Assembly (NCBI GenBank): GCA_046049545.1
Contig: JBJORF010000001.1
Coordinates: forward strand, 62,001-126,000
Source of the DNA: Romeriopsis sp046049545
GTDB lineage: Bacteria; Cyanobacteriota; Cyanobacteriia; Leptolyngbyales; Leptolyngbyaceae
DNA length: 64,000 nucleotides
Reading direction: 5' to 3'
Under the pieces are notes generated by a model that was not told the origin of the DNA, did no database searches, and was given only the letters and a program-made list of their open reading frames with translations. Positions within the stretch are counted from its first letter, which is position 1. Every line of letters starts with the position of its first letter. The position numbers and the translations under genes were made by a program. Shown here one piece after another: positions 7,814-16,277 of this stretch.

Positions 7814-8151
7814 TATGCCGTAATTGTGTTTGCCTTAAGTTGCTTCAGTCGCTGAATTGCCGGGTCTTGATCCTGGGTCGCTTCTGCTTTGAGCGTGTAA
7901 TCCAACCAATCGGAAACATATTGCCCGATCGTCGTTGAGTTCTGAAAGTAGTAAAGAATAGTGGCGTAAGTTTGTTCGAGCGTGACAGTGGGAAATAGGT
8001 GAGCAATTTCTTCTGGGGATTTAGCATTGTGAATGTATTCGTAGAGAATATGCTCGATCCCAATCCGTGTTCCCTTGACCCGAATATCACGATCGGAGAG
8101 GAAAAGGAAGTATTCGGTAAGGGGTGTCGTCGTGAGTAATGGCTGGCTCAT
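7813..8151 (-). CDS. DUF433 protein, putative antitoxin
   Basis: This 112-residue protein has a DUF433 core: a strand pair (DRDIRVKGTRIGIEHILYEY) followed by a helix-turn-helix-like stretch with SPEEIAHLFPTVTLEQTYA. DUF433 proteins commonly pair with DUF5615 PIN-like proteins, as here, and are expected to bind the toxin and its own promoter. The start at 8151 was chosen over the in-frame ATG at 8166 because GGAAG lies eight bases before it. The C-terminal region is rich in Gln, Lys and Asp and may be the toxin-binding tail. Confidence 0.75.
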   Translation of the reverse strand: MSQPLLTTTPLTEYFLFLSDRDIRVKGTRIGIEHILYEYIHNAKSPEEIAHLFPTVTLEQTYATILYYFQNSTTIGQYVSDWLDYTLKAEATQDQDPAIQRLKQLKANTITA

Positions 8152-8174
8152 GGCTATCGCTTCCATTTGAATAA

Positions 8175-8387
8175 TTATGAAATACCGTCACCAGATGGAC
8201 GATCGTGATGCCGAAAGGCGCGCCCATACTCCAGAACTTTCTCAAACCCCTCCTCATCGGCAATCGAACCAACTAGCTCATCCAGCCAACTGCCGGAAGT
8301 GGGATTGACTTTAGCTTGTTGCTTCAGCGCAGTCACTTCCGCTTCCAGAAGTACTAACCGTTGTTCCAAGGTCGCTGCATCGATCAT
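8175..8387 (-). CDS. Small coiled-coil protein upstream of TA pair
   Basis: This 70-residue protein begins with a heptad-rich helix (LEQRLVLLEAEVTALKQQ) and ends with a conserved-looking segment (DELVGSIADEEGFEKVLEYG). Small cyanobacterial proteins of this shape often precede PIN-domain toxin genes and are regarded as antitoxins. Here it lies 23 bases upstream of the DUF433 gene, giving a possible three-gene module. I prefer the ATG at 8387 over 8420 because the coiled coil starts just after it. Function is inferred from form and context. Confidence 0.6.
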   Translation of the reverse strand: MIDAATLEQRLVLLEAEVTALKQQAKVNPTSGSWLDELVGSIADEEGFEKVLEYGRAFRHHDRPSGDGIS

Positions 8388-8474
8388 ACAATTACCCCAG
8401 GGAGTTAGGTTTAGCACCATTCTAGCTTAACGGTCTACCTAATGGTTTAAGTCAAGCAACCTGGAGACACGAAT

Positions 8475-9446
8475 ATGCAAGCGATCGTCCAGACAGAATA
8501 TGGTTCAGCAGCGGTATTGCGGTTGGCGGAAGTCGATCAGCCTGAAGTGGGTGCTGACCAGGTTTTGGTGCAGGTGCGGGCGGCGGCAGTGCATGCGGGC
8601 GATTGGCATTTGATGCGGGGCGAGCCTTGGTTGGTGCGGTTGATTTATGGGGGATTGCGGCGACCGAAGATCAAAACATTAGGGTGCGATGTCGCGGGTG
8701 TGGTCACGCAAATCGGGCAAAATGTGACGCAGTTTCAGCCTGGGGATCACGTTTTTGGCGATCTGTCAGAAGTGGGATTTGGAACATTTGCGGAATATGT
8801 GGCAGCGCCGGAAAAAGCGTTGGTTTTGAAGCCGGAAAATGTGTCGTTTAAATCGGCAGCGGCGGTGCCTGTATCAGCAGTGACGGCGTTGCAGGGGTTG
8901 CGCGATGTGGGGCAGCTTCAAGCGGGGCAGCGAGTTTTGATTATTGGGGCGGGTGGCGGCGTGGGGTCGTTTGCGGTGCAGATTGCGAAACTGATGGGGG
9001 CGGAGGTGACGGCAATGTGCAGTTCTAGCAAGCTGGATCTGGTGCGATCGCTGAATCCGACTCATGTGATTGATTCGACTCACACTAACATTGCTGAAAT
9101 TAATCAGCGTTATGATTTGGTGCTTGATACGGCGGCTTATCGATCGGTCTTAAGCTATCGTCATATTGTCGAGCCTGGAGGAAGGTATGTGATGGTGGGT
9201 GGGGAAATCAAGCGAATTTTTCAGGTGATGTTGTTGGGGCCAATTTTGAGTCAGTTTGCGGGATACAAGCTGAAATTGTTGACGGCTAATCCGAATCAAT
9301 CAGATTTGACCGTGCTAAGCGATTGGTTGCAGGCAGGGCAGGTGAAACCTTGCATCGATCAGGTTTATGCGCTGCATGAAGTTCCTGCGGCGATCGATTA
9401 TGTGGAGCAGGGAAAAGCGAATGGTAAAGTGGTAATTAGCCTGTGA
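8475..9446 (+). CDS. NAD(P)H-quinone-oxidoreductase-like MDR protein
   Basis: This 323-residue medium-chain reductase/dehydrogenase has an N-terminal GroES-like domain (VHAGDWHLMRG, GCDVAGVV, GDHVFG) and a Rossmann domain with GAGGGVGSFAVQIAK around residue 155-170. The zinc-binding cysteines of alcohol dehydrogenases are absent, so it is likely a zinc-independent quinone or enone reductase using NAD(P)H. It lies 1.2 kb downstream of the oxygenase operon on the same strand and 39 bases before the next gene. It could reduce a product of that pathway, but many such enzymes are general detoxifiers. Confidence 0.85.
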   Translation: MQAIVQTEYGSAAVLRLAEVDQPEVGADQVLVQVRAAAVHAGDWHLMRGEPWLVRLIYGGLRRPKIKTLGCDVAGVVTQIGQNVTQFQPGDHVFGDLSEVGFGTFAEYVAAPEKALVLKPENVSFKSAAAVPVSAVTALQGLRDVGQLQAGQRVLIIGAGGGVGSFAVQIAKLMGAEVTAMCSSSKLDLVRSLNPTHVIDSTHTNIAEINQRYDLVLDTAAYRSVLSYRHIVEPGGRYVMVGGEIKRIFQVMLLGPILSQFAGYKLKLLTANPNQSDLTVLSDWLQAGQVKPCIDQVYALHEVPAAIDYVEQGKANGKVVISL

Positions 9447-9484
9447 GTGTTGGCTAATTTAGGATGCTGTGATGAGCGCTTGAC

Positions 9485-10129
9485 ATGGGTTTAACGTGGT
9501 TGAGTTTATTTTTTGCTTTTTTCCCACTGCTGCTGCTCCTGGGATCGGTAGCAGTGCTAATTAGTCTTTGTATCGTTAAAACAATTTTCCAAGCGGCGAT
9601 CGTTCTTGCTCTTCTCATTTTCACGCTCTATCTATTGCCGCTCCTCACCTACCGCCTTCACCAATGGCGCTATCCGGTTAAATCTGGTATCACTTATCTA
9701 CAAGGTAAAGAATACAGCCCTTGGTGGGGCAGCCACCAAATCCAAGTGATTTATATTATCCTGCCCGTCCTAGAGAAAATTCTTCAAGCTATTCCGGGTG
9801 CTTTTTCCCAGTGGTTACGCCTTTGGGGTGCGGAAGTCGGCAGTAATGTTTACTGGACACCGCAGGTTGAGATCGCCGATCGGGGTTTGCTCAAAATTGG
9901 GAACAATGTCGTCTTTGGCTATCAGGTGCGATTGTTTTCCCATGTGGTGAAGCCCCGCAAAGGTAATCTGATGCTATATGTGAAACCGATCGAGATTGGC
10001 GATAACGTATTTATCGGTGCAGGTTGCAACATTGGGCCGGGGGTGGTGATTGCGACCGGGACGCTATTACCGACTCAAACTGATCTGTTTCCTAATCAAA
10101 AGGTGATGGATGATGCGCTGGATCATTAA
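9485..10129 (+). CDS. Membrane-anchored hexapeptide-repeat acyltransferase-like protein
   Basis: The 214-residue protein begins with two hydrophobic segments (about residues 5-30 and 34-55). A C-terminal left-handed beta-helix follows, seen as isoleucine/valine-spaced repeats (VGSNVYWTPQVEIADRGLL, IGNNVVFGYQVRL, IGDNVFIGAGCNIGPGVVI). This fold is used by O-acetyltransferases and related acyltransferases. The gene overlaps the GH3-family gene by 20 bases, so the two are made together. GH3 enzymes activate carboxylic acids as adenylates, and the acyltransferase could use or modify the resulting conjugate. I cannot name the substrate. Confidence 0.75.
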   Translation: MGLTWLSLFFAFFPLLLLLGSVAVLISLCIVKTIFQAAIVLALLIFTLYLLPLLTYRLHQWRYPVKSGITYLQGKEYSPWWGSHQIQVIYIILPVLEKILQAIPGAFSQWLRLWGAEVGSNVYWTPQVEIADRGLLKIGNNVVFGYQVRLFSHVVKPRKGNLMLYVKPIEIGDNVFIGAGCNIGPGVVIATGTLLPTQTDLFPNQKVMDDALDH

Positions 10130-11621
10130 AGGATTGAGTGGGGTGTTGTGGCTCATTGCCCGATCATTCCATCAGGCTTTGCAAAATCCTCAAATTGCTC
10201 AAACTCATGTTCAGCAGGAGATTTTCAATCGATTTAAGCAAAGCGATTACGGGAAACAGTTGGGGATTCAATCGATCGATGATTGGCAGCAGATCCCGAT
10301 CGTCACTTACGACGACCTCCGACCTTGGATCGATCGCGACGCTCAAACCGCTAAACTCACCCCTGAGCCGATTCTGTTCCACGAACGAACTTCTGGTAGT
10401 CGTGGTGCGGCAAAATGGATTCCCTACACGAAATCGCTGCGTCGATCGTTCAGTCAAATGTTTTGTGTTTGGGTGCATGATTTACTCACTCATGGGCCAA
10501 GGTTCACGACGGGCAAGGTTTATTTTTGCGTTTCGCCCCGTCTCAAAGGTGCCGATGAGGGTGGCATTCAGGATGATTCGGATTATTTAGAAGGTTGGTT
10601 ATCGAAATTACTGTCGCCATTTTTGGTCACATTGCCCAATGCCCGATCGCTCTATGAACCCGATGAATTTAAATGGCAGCTTTGTTTGCGATTGCTGAAG
10701 GAAGAAAAGCTGGAAATCATTTCGATTTGGAGTCCGAGTTTCTTGAAAGTGATGTTGGATTTTATTGTCGATCGACGCATTGATCTGCAAACAGCATTGC
10801 AGGGACAGATTTCCCCCGATCGGCTATCACTGTTATCTTATCCAAAAATCCCTTGGGAAAAACTCTGGCCGCATCTCAAGTTGATTTCCTGTTGGGATAG
10901 CGGCAATGCGGTCACTCAGGCTGACTACATACGATCGCGATTTCCCCGTGTCCTCGTGCAAGGCAAAGGATTACTCGCCACCGAAGCGCCGATGACGATA
11001 CCGCTGATTGCAGCACAAGGTTTCGTGCCTGTATTAGATGAGGTGTTTTTTGAATTTGAAACGCCTTCGGGGGAGGTTTTGTGGCTGCATGAACTGACGA
11101 TCGGCGGTGAATATCAAATCATCATTTCCCAGAAAGGGGGATTGTATCGCTACCGCATCGGCGATCGGGTGAAAGTGACACATTTTTATCAGCAAACCCC
11201 CTGTTTGGAATTTTTAGGCCGAGAAGTTGGAATTAGCGATCTGGTGGGTGAAAAGTTGAATCAGGATTTCGTCCGGGATGTGTTGCAGCAGTTAGATTTG
11301 CGCGAGGCTTTTTGTCGGGTGCTAATCCCCGTCAGCGATCCTGCCCATTATGTATTGCTGTTAGATCAAGCATCCGTGGCTCCTGAATTGCTGACGGAAG
11401 CGCTCGATCGACACCTCTGTAAGTCGCCTCAATACCAATATGCCCGTAGTTTAGGACAACTACAGTCCGCGAAAGTGATAATTGATCCAAATGCGATTGA
11501 GAAAATTACTCAATTACGAATGCGGTCGGGAGCGCGGTGGGGAGATGTGAAGCTCGACGCTTTGCTTACAACGCCCACCGAGAGTTTGGTGCTTGAATCT
11601 GGGTTTCCCGATCGGTGCTAA
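10110..11621 (+). CDS. GH3-family acyl-adenylating enzyme
   Basis: This 503-residue protein matches the bacterial GH3 (auxin-responsive GH3) family. It has the ATP-phosphate loop ERTSGSRGAAKWIPYT near residues 90-105, the motif YRIGDRVKVT, and a C-terminal small domain with VGEKLNQDFV. GH3 enzymes adenylate a carboxylic acid and usually transfer it to an amine, commonly an amino acid. It overlaps the membrane acyltransferase gene. At its 3' end it shares four bases (CTAA) with the convergent SbcD-like gene. It may release or conjugate the product of the nearby oxygenases, but the link is only by proximity. Confidence 0.88.
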   Translation: MMRWIIKGLSGVLWLIARSFHQALQNPQIAQTHVQQEIFNRFKQSDYGKQLGIQSIDDWQQIPIVTYDDLRPWIDRDAQTAKLTPEPILFHERTSGSRGAAKWIPYTKSLRRSFSQMFCVWVHDLLTHGPRFTTGKVYFCVSPRLKGADEGGIQDDSDYLEGWLSKLLSPFLVTLPNARSLYEPDEFKWQLCLRLLKEEKLEIISIWSPSFLKVMLDFIVDRRIDLQTALQGQISPDRLSLLSYPKIPWEKLWPHLKLISCWDSGNAVTQADYIRSRFPRVLVQGKGLLATEAPMTIPLIAAQGFVPVLDEVFFEFETPSGEVLWLHELTIGGEYQIIISQKGGLYRYRIGDRVKVTHFYQQTPCLEFLGREVGISDLVGEKLNQDFVRDVLQQLDLREAFCRVLIPVSDPAHYVLLLDQASVAPELLTEALDRHLCKSPQYQYARSLGQLQSAKVIIDPNAIEKITQLRMRSGARWGDVKLDALLTTPTESLVLESGFPDRC

Positions 11622-12880
11622 TCATCCTCTGTCTTTTGTCCCAGCAGCCCAGAAACGTATTCGTACATATCGGCTTCGGAGTCGCCTTTCAGGTTCATAT
11701 CTTTGAGTTCAATTAATCCCAAGGCTAACTGGTCGGCGTTCTTTTTATAGCTGTTGTGGGCCGTGAGCAAGTCAATAAACACATCTTGTTCGATTTGGCT
11801 GCGATTTGCTTCTTCGATTAGGGGGGTGTGATATTCCGTTGATTCGACGTTGTAGCGTAGGAGGAAGATTAAGGCATTGCTAATTTCTTGGAGCTTCTGC
11901 TGGAGTTTGCGGGTGTCGAGATCCAGCCGATCGAACCCGACGCTGCCCTCAATGCGCAACTCCACGATCGCTTCATCCTCCACCGCAATCTGCTTTTTCT
12001 GAACCGCTTTTTCGATCACTGCGATCGCCGCTTGTTCAAGTTCTTCTAAACTTTCTTGACCACTGGTGCGATGGCGCAAACGGACAATTTTGCGTTGGTA
12101 GTAGTCAGTTTTTAGAGTTGCTTGAATTTGTTCGGAAGTGATTTCGACCAGGAGTGCGCCGCGATCGAAGTCAGCTTCCTGGATACTATTGGCTTCCAAC
12201 GACCCCGGATTGAAAATCCAACCTTCAACGGCGTAATGCTTATGAATATGTCCTAGCGCTAAATAACTTACGCCTGCTTTTTGTAGCGGCAACAGATCGT
12301 CATACCGCAAAGCCCCCTGATAGCGGGCAATCTGACCTTCGAGGCCATGGTGAAATAGCATCACCGTTGGGCCATCAAAAGCGGGTAACTTGGCGATGCC
12401 TTCCGCCAAGCTGGCGATCGCTTTGGGCGCAGATGATCCATACCAAGATGATCCGCAAACTCGCACGCCGCAGTCAAGCTCGATGTAGCCGCCAGAAAGA
12501 CCGTCCCAGGGGTCGTACAGCACACCGGCATCAGCGGTTGTTGGTTCAAGCAAAATCACTAATCCGTCATCAGCTAAATATTGCAACCAATTGGTGCGTG
12601 TGCCGTAGGGACGATTGTCATGGTTGCCCTCGATCGCGATGACGGGAATGCCTGCTGCCTTGACTTGCTCGAAGCAATCTTTGGCTTGGGCGAGAATTGC
12701 GGGCTGAATCATTCGATGTTCAAAGAGATCACCCGCGACAACGACGAAATCAACTTTTGCGTCGATCGCGTGTTTCCGCAGGACATCCTGAAGTGCAAGG
12801 TAGAAGTCCTTGGTGCGGGTGCGATTGTCGTAGTGATCGAACCCTAAATGCACATCCGCAATGTGAAGAAACCGCGCCAT
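11618..12880 (-). CDS. sbcD: SbcD-like DNA repair metallophosphoesterase
   Basis: This 420-residue protein has the five metallophosphoesterase motifs: IADVHLGF, GDLFEH, GNHDN, FHHGLEG and GHIHKH. Together they bind two Mn/Fe ions in Mre11/SbcD nucleases. It would process DNA ends or hairpins with an SbcC ATPase, which is not in the window. The ATG at 12880 starts directly at the first strand (MARFLHIAD); the alternative at 12889 adds three residues. It is a single gene with its own promoter region in the 119 bases before 13000. Confidence 0.85.
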   Translation of the reverse strand: MARFLHIADVHLGFDHYDNRTRTKDFYLALQDVLRKHAIDAKVDFVVVAGDLFEHRMIQPAILAQAKDCFEQVKAAGIPVIAIEGNHDNRPYGTRTNWLQYLADDGLVILLEPTTADAGVLYDPWDGLSGGYIELDCGVRVCGSSWYGSSAPKAIASLAEGIAKLPAFDGPTVMLFHHGLEGQIARYQGALRYDDLLPLQKAGVSYLALGHIHKHYAVEGWIFNPGSLEANSIQEADFDRGALLVEITSEQIQATLKTDYYQRKIVRLRHRTSGQESLEELEQAAIAVIEKAVQKKQIAVEDEAIVELRIEGSVGFDRLDLDTRKLQQKLQEISNALIFLLRYNVESTEYHTPLIEEANRSQIEQDVFIDLLTAHNSYKKNADQLALGLIELKDMNLKGDSEADMYEYVSGLLGQKTEDD

Positions 12881-12999
12881 AGTAATCATCCAATCGGTGG
12901 CATCAATTCAACTGTACTGTAGTCGATCACTTTCGGCAATCGACCCCGCAGGATTGTAAAATAGAAATATCCAATTCAAACATTTTTTGTTCAGCGGTT

Positions 13000-13116
13000 A
13001 TGGTCGAGCACACTGGATTTTTAGAAAATTGGCAAGATGCGCTGGTCTTCTGGAGCTTTGTCGCGGTGACGGTGTTTGTGACTTGGCGCATTCTGGCGAC
13101 CCCACCGAAGCGTTAG
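13000..13116 (+). CDS. Small single-pass membrane protein, 38 residues
   Basis: This short ORF encodes an amphipathic start (MVEHTGFLENWQD), one hydrophobic helix (ALVFWSFVAVTVFVTW) and a basic end (PPKR). This is the layout of the small subunits of photosynthetic and NDH complexes. I could not match it to PsbX, PetN, PsaI, NdhP or another named subunit from memory. A TAAAAT hexamer at about 12957-12962 could be its -10 box. It lies 68 bases upstream of ychF on the same strand. A real gene seems more likely than chance, given the clean topology, but homologues would be decisive. Confidence 0.5.
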   Translation: MVEHTGFLENWQDALVFWSFVAVTVFVTWRILATPPKR

Positions 13117-13184
13117 TTGAGCTGGTGTCGGCTTTGCTGTAGGATAGAAAGCTGCACTTTTCGCCCTATTCCTCGTACTGAACC

Positions 13185-14276
13185 ATGCTGAGAGCCGGAA
13201 TTGTTGGTCTGCCGAACGTTGGGAAATCGACGCTGTTTAACGCGATCGTCGGTAATGCGAAGGCCCAAGCGGCAAATTTCCCCTTTTGCACGATCGAGCC
13301 GAATGTGGGCATCGTGGCAGTGCCGGACAGTCGCTTAGATGTGCTGGCAAAAATTTCCAGTTCTGAGGACATCGTGCCCGCGCGGGTGGAGTTTGTGGAT
13401 ATTGCCGGTTTGGTGGAAGGGGCGAGTCAGGGCGAAGGCTTGGGGAACAAGTTTTTGGCGAATATTCGGGAAGTCGATGCGATCGTGCATGTGGTGCGCT
13501 GCTTTGAGGATGACGATATTATTCACGTTTCTGGTTCGGTAAATCCAGCGCGGGATGCAGAGATTATTAACCTAGAGCTGTCTCTGGCGGATTTGGCCCA
13601 GGTGGAAAAGCGCTTGGAACGGGCGAAGAAAGATTTGCGGACGAAAAAGGAATTGCAGGTGGAAGTGGATGCGCTGGAAAAGTTGCTCCCGGCTTTGAAT
13701 GATGGCAAAACGGCGCGAACGGTTGATCTGAACGACGATGAAGAATTGGCGATTAAAGCGTTGGGGTTGCTGACGCGCAAGCCAGTGATTTATGCCACCA
13801 ATGTTTCGGATGCGGAATTGGCAACGGGAAATGCGTTTGTCGAGCAGGTACGGCAAATCGCTGCTGCTGAAGGTGCCGAGGTCGTTGTGATTTCGGCGCA
13901 GGTGGAATCGGAGCTGATTGAATTGCCGCCGGAGGAGCGATCGGAATTTCTGGAATCTTTGGGCGTGAAAGAAGGCGGGTTGCAATCGCTAATTCGGGCG
14001 ACCTACGATCTCCTGGGCCTGCAAACCTACTTTACAACGGGGCCAAAGGAAACGCGGGCTTGGACAATTCGTAAAGGCATGGTGGCACCGCAGGCCGCAG
14101 GCGTAATTCACTCTGACTTCGAGCGCTGCTTTATCCGCGCCGAGACCGTGAGCTATGGCGATTTAGTCGAGCATGGTTCGATGGGTGCAGCGAAGGGAAA
14201 AGGCTTAGTACGCAGTGAAGGAAAGGAATATGTCGTGGCCGAAGGCGATGTCATGCTGTTCTTGACCAGCGCGTAA
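13185..14276 (+). CDS. ychF: Redox-regulated ATPase YchF
   Basis: This 363-residue Obg-related P-loop protein opens with the G1 motif GLPNVGKSTLFNA and has the G3-like DIAGLVEGASQGEGLGN. The C-terminal TGS-like domain includes TGPKETRAWTIRKG. YchF prefers ATP over GTP, binds ribosomes and is involved in translation quality and oxidative stress. The length is as expected (363 versus about 363 in E. coli). It is followed by a clear intrinsic terminator. Confidence 0.97.
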   Translation: MLRAGIVGLPNVGKSTLFNAIVGNAKAQAANFPFCTIEPNVGIVAVPDSRLDVLAKISSSEDIVPARVEFVDIAGLVEGASQGEGLGNKFLANIREVDAIVHVVRCFEDDDIIHVSGSVNPARDAEIINLELSLADLAQVEKRLERAKKDLRTKKELQVEVDALEKLLPALNDGKTARTVDLNDDEELAIKALGLLTRKPVIYATNVSDAELATGNAFVEQVRQIAAAEGAEVVVISAQVESELIELPPEERSEFLESLGVKEGGLQSLIRATYDLLGLQTYFTTGPKETRAWTIRKGMVAPQAAGVIHSDFERCFIRAETVSYGDLVEHGSMGAAKGKGLVRSEGKEYVVAEGDVMLFLTSA

Positions 14277-14292
14277 TTTGATGGATAAAAGG

Positions 14293-14335
14293 AAAGCCGA
14301 TCGCGCTTCAATTTAGAGAGTGCGATCGGCTTTTG
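14293..14335 (+). terminator. Intrinsic terminator of ychF
   Basis: A stem of AAAGCCGATCGC paired with GCGATCGGCTTTT, separated by about 15 bases, ends in a T run 17 bases after the ychF stop. The stem uses the HIP1 core CGATCG. Confidence 0.85.
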
Positions 14336-14360
14336 ATTAACGGTAATTAATTGAATCGAC

Positions 14361-14392
14361 GTAGGTTGGGCAGAGCAACGCGGAGCCCAACA
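14361..14392. repeat. 32-bp interspersed repeat, copy 2
   Basis: This copy (GTAGGTTGGGCAGAGCAACG...) differs from the one at 4195-4226 at two positions. It is intergenic here, between ychF and the convergent small membrane protein, where such a hairpin would be neutral or act as a terminator. Confidence 0.85.
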
Positions 14393-14418
14393 CCCCCACC
14401 GATCGCCCCCCAACCACT

Positions 14419-14448
14419 ACCAACCTAGTCACCACCAACCTAGTCACC
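14419..14448. repeat. 15-bp tandem duplication across a stop codon
   Basis: The unit ACCAACCTAGTCACC occurs twice in tandem. On the minus strand each unit reads GGTGACTAGGTTGGT and carries the in-frame TAG that ends the membrane-protein gene at 14440, so the stop is duplicated in frame. Confidence 0.9.
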
Positions 14449-14664
14449 AAAAAAGATATACCGCAACCAAGGCTTCCAGCTTTGGTACAAAGCAAACCCG
14501 GGCACCAGGATAATTAGCAACCCCAGCATCCCATAGACCCCAAAATAAGAAGCCAGCCGCAACGCAATGAAAGTGCCAAGAATGGTCATCACCCAGCCTG
14601 CAAGAATCCGTTGACTGATTTGCTGAATATCCTGTTTGGGATCATCCGATAAATTCATCTTCAT
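14440..14664 (-). CDS. Small membrane protein, unknown function
   Basis: This 74-residue protein has a polar start (MKMNLSDDPKQDIQQISQR) and two hydrophobic segments (ILAGWVMTILGTFIALRLA and GMLGLLIILVPGFALY). The open frame reaches back to a TTG at 14754, but I chose the ATG at 14664 because the upstream part does not look conserved. The alternative ATG is at 14658. It lies 90 bases after the larger two-domain protein and may be its operon partner. I do not recognise the family. Confidence 0.5.
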   Translation of the reverse strand: MKMNLSDDPKQDIQQISQRILAGWVMTILGTFIALRLASYFGVYGMLGLLIILVPGFALYQSWKPWLRYIFFGD

Positions 14665-14754
14665 AAGTAATGCCCCGAATGGTGCGAATAGTATTCCCAA
14701 TTTTGTGATGGGGTGCACAGCATTCGAGGCATTCGATCGATGGAAATTTATCAA

Positions 14755-16062
14755 TTAATCGATGAAGATTTCGTCATCGACCGCGATCGTTGTCTTAATC
14801 AAACCAATTGAAAAACCAATTCGCCAGATTGACCAGACTTTGCCGCCCATTAGAATACCGATGATCGTATCTAAGATACTGATACATTCAATGACGAGAA
14901 CTCCAGTGCGACTCCAGCGTTTCATGTTCATTAGTCCAGTTCCAACCGCAATCCGCGCAATGCTTAAGACGAGAGCGATGATCGCCAAGACCATGATCAC
15001 TAGACCCGAAATTCCCGCAGCTCCTGCGGTTTCAGCGGTTTCAGCACGAGAGCCAACAGCCATGAGTGCCATTGCACCGAGAACGGCGAGTCCGCCGAGA
15101 ATAATACCCAGTCCACCAAGAAAGTAGTAGAGTGCAGCTAGCACACTAATTTCAGTAGGACGACCGCGACTCAGTGCTCGTGCTGCGGCTGGGGGCGTAG
15201 CGGTCGATCGCATTGCCGAGCTTTGACCATTGGGCCGACTCGATGAGGACGTATAGGGTTCAAGCGGTTCTGGCGGTGCCTCCGCCGCTTCCGCTTCCGC
15301 CTTGGTAAATAGCGTTGCCTTCTTCATTAAGAAAGGCATTGTCTTTTCGCTTTTACGTTTATAAATTTCGAGTTCCTTGACTACGCCGCCCGCAAGGACG
15401 TTCATTTTTGTGCCAAACTCCCCGCAAAATGCCGGGCCATCGAGGAATTGTTTCGTCTCGATCGTGACTTTCAAAATATCGCCATTTAATTCAACCAATG
15501 GCACAAGATCAGCTTTGTCGGCGAGAGCGGCTTTGACGATATTCTCGATCGCTTCGAGATTACCCGCCTGCGCCATGGATAAAATATCACTGGAACTAGC
15601 ACGAGCACTCACGCCCGCACTCACACGGGCACTTTGCGTTGAAGCCGATGCAGTGAACGGATTACTATCGCTGGGGGCGAGGAAGGGATTGTCCGCAGTG
15701 GGGCCCGGTGTAACGGCAGCGGGCTGTGGTGGATTGGGTTGCGTTGCAGTGGCGGCAACGGCAATGAACTGATTCTGTTCATCAACTTGGAAGGCACGAT
15801 TCCAGGCATACCCTTCTTGGCCTGTACGTTTCCCGTAAATCTCTAGCCGATTAATACCAACCCCGACTTTGCCTAAGCCTTGAATCACATAATCCGTCAA
15901 ACGATCTTTATTCGGAATATCCAGACTTTCCAAGAGGATTTTCATCTGGGCATTTTCGCAAATCACCTTGGCGCTAATGCCTTGAGGCTTAAGACTGCGG
16001 TTGATCAGTGCCGCGATCGCTTGGGGATCGCCTTGCTTGGCAGCTTCTAAAACTTGAGACAT
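14755..16062 (-). CDS. Two-domain protein with C-terminal membrane region
   Basis: This 435-residue protein starts with a cyanobacterial repeat domain (AAKQGDPQAIAALINRSLKP, residues 8-27). It has a Pro/Thr/Ser-rich linker (about 110-150), a second related domain (SMAQAGNLEAIENIVKAA ... TIETKQFLDGPAFCGEFG), another low-complexity linker, and four hydrophobic helices after residue 305 (YYFLGGLGIILGGLAVLG and others). The soluble part is paralogous to the next gene upstream, which lacks the membrane part. The QGDP-AIA domain occurs in various cyanobacterial proteins, and its role is not known to me. A membrane sensor or scaffold is possible. Confidence 0.7.
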   Translation of the reverse strand: MSQVLEAAKQGDPQAIAALINRSLKPQGISAKVICENAQMKILLESLDIPNKDRLTDYVIQGLGKVGVGINRLEIYGKRTGQEGYAWNRAFQVDEQNQFIAVAATATQPNPPQPAAVTPGPTADNPFLAPSDSNPFTASASTQSARVSAGVSARASSSDILSMAQAGNLEAIENIVKAALADKADLVPLVELNGDILKVTIETKQFLDGPAFCGEFGTKMNVLAGGVVKELEIYKRKSEKTMPFLMKKATLFTKAEAEAAEAPPEPLEPYTSSSSRPNGQSSAMRSTATPPAAARALSRGRPTEISVLAALYYFLGGLGIILGGLAVLGAMALMAVGSRAETAETAGAAGISGLVIMVLAIIALVLSIARIAVGTGLMNMKRWSRTGVLVIECISILDTIIGILMGGKVWSIWRIGFSIGLIKTTIAVDDEIFID

Positions 16063-16277
16063 GATAATCCGCTATTCAGGAACAGGTGAAGAAGGGTTTT
16101 TGAATATGGGGTAAACGTAATCCATGCCTTAGCCGAAAACCGACTTTTAACATCAACCATCAGTTGCAATAATGTTGATGTCAGCATTGCTAAAGATTAC
16201 TTTGGACTTATTAATCCCAAATTCTGTCTATTGCTAACGCTTTTAGCCCGATTCACTGATTCACCTGAATAAATTAG

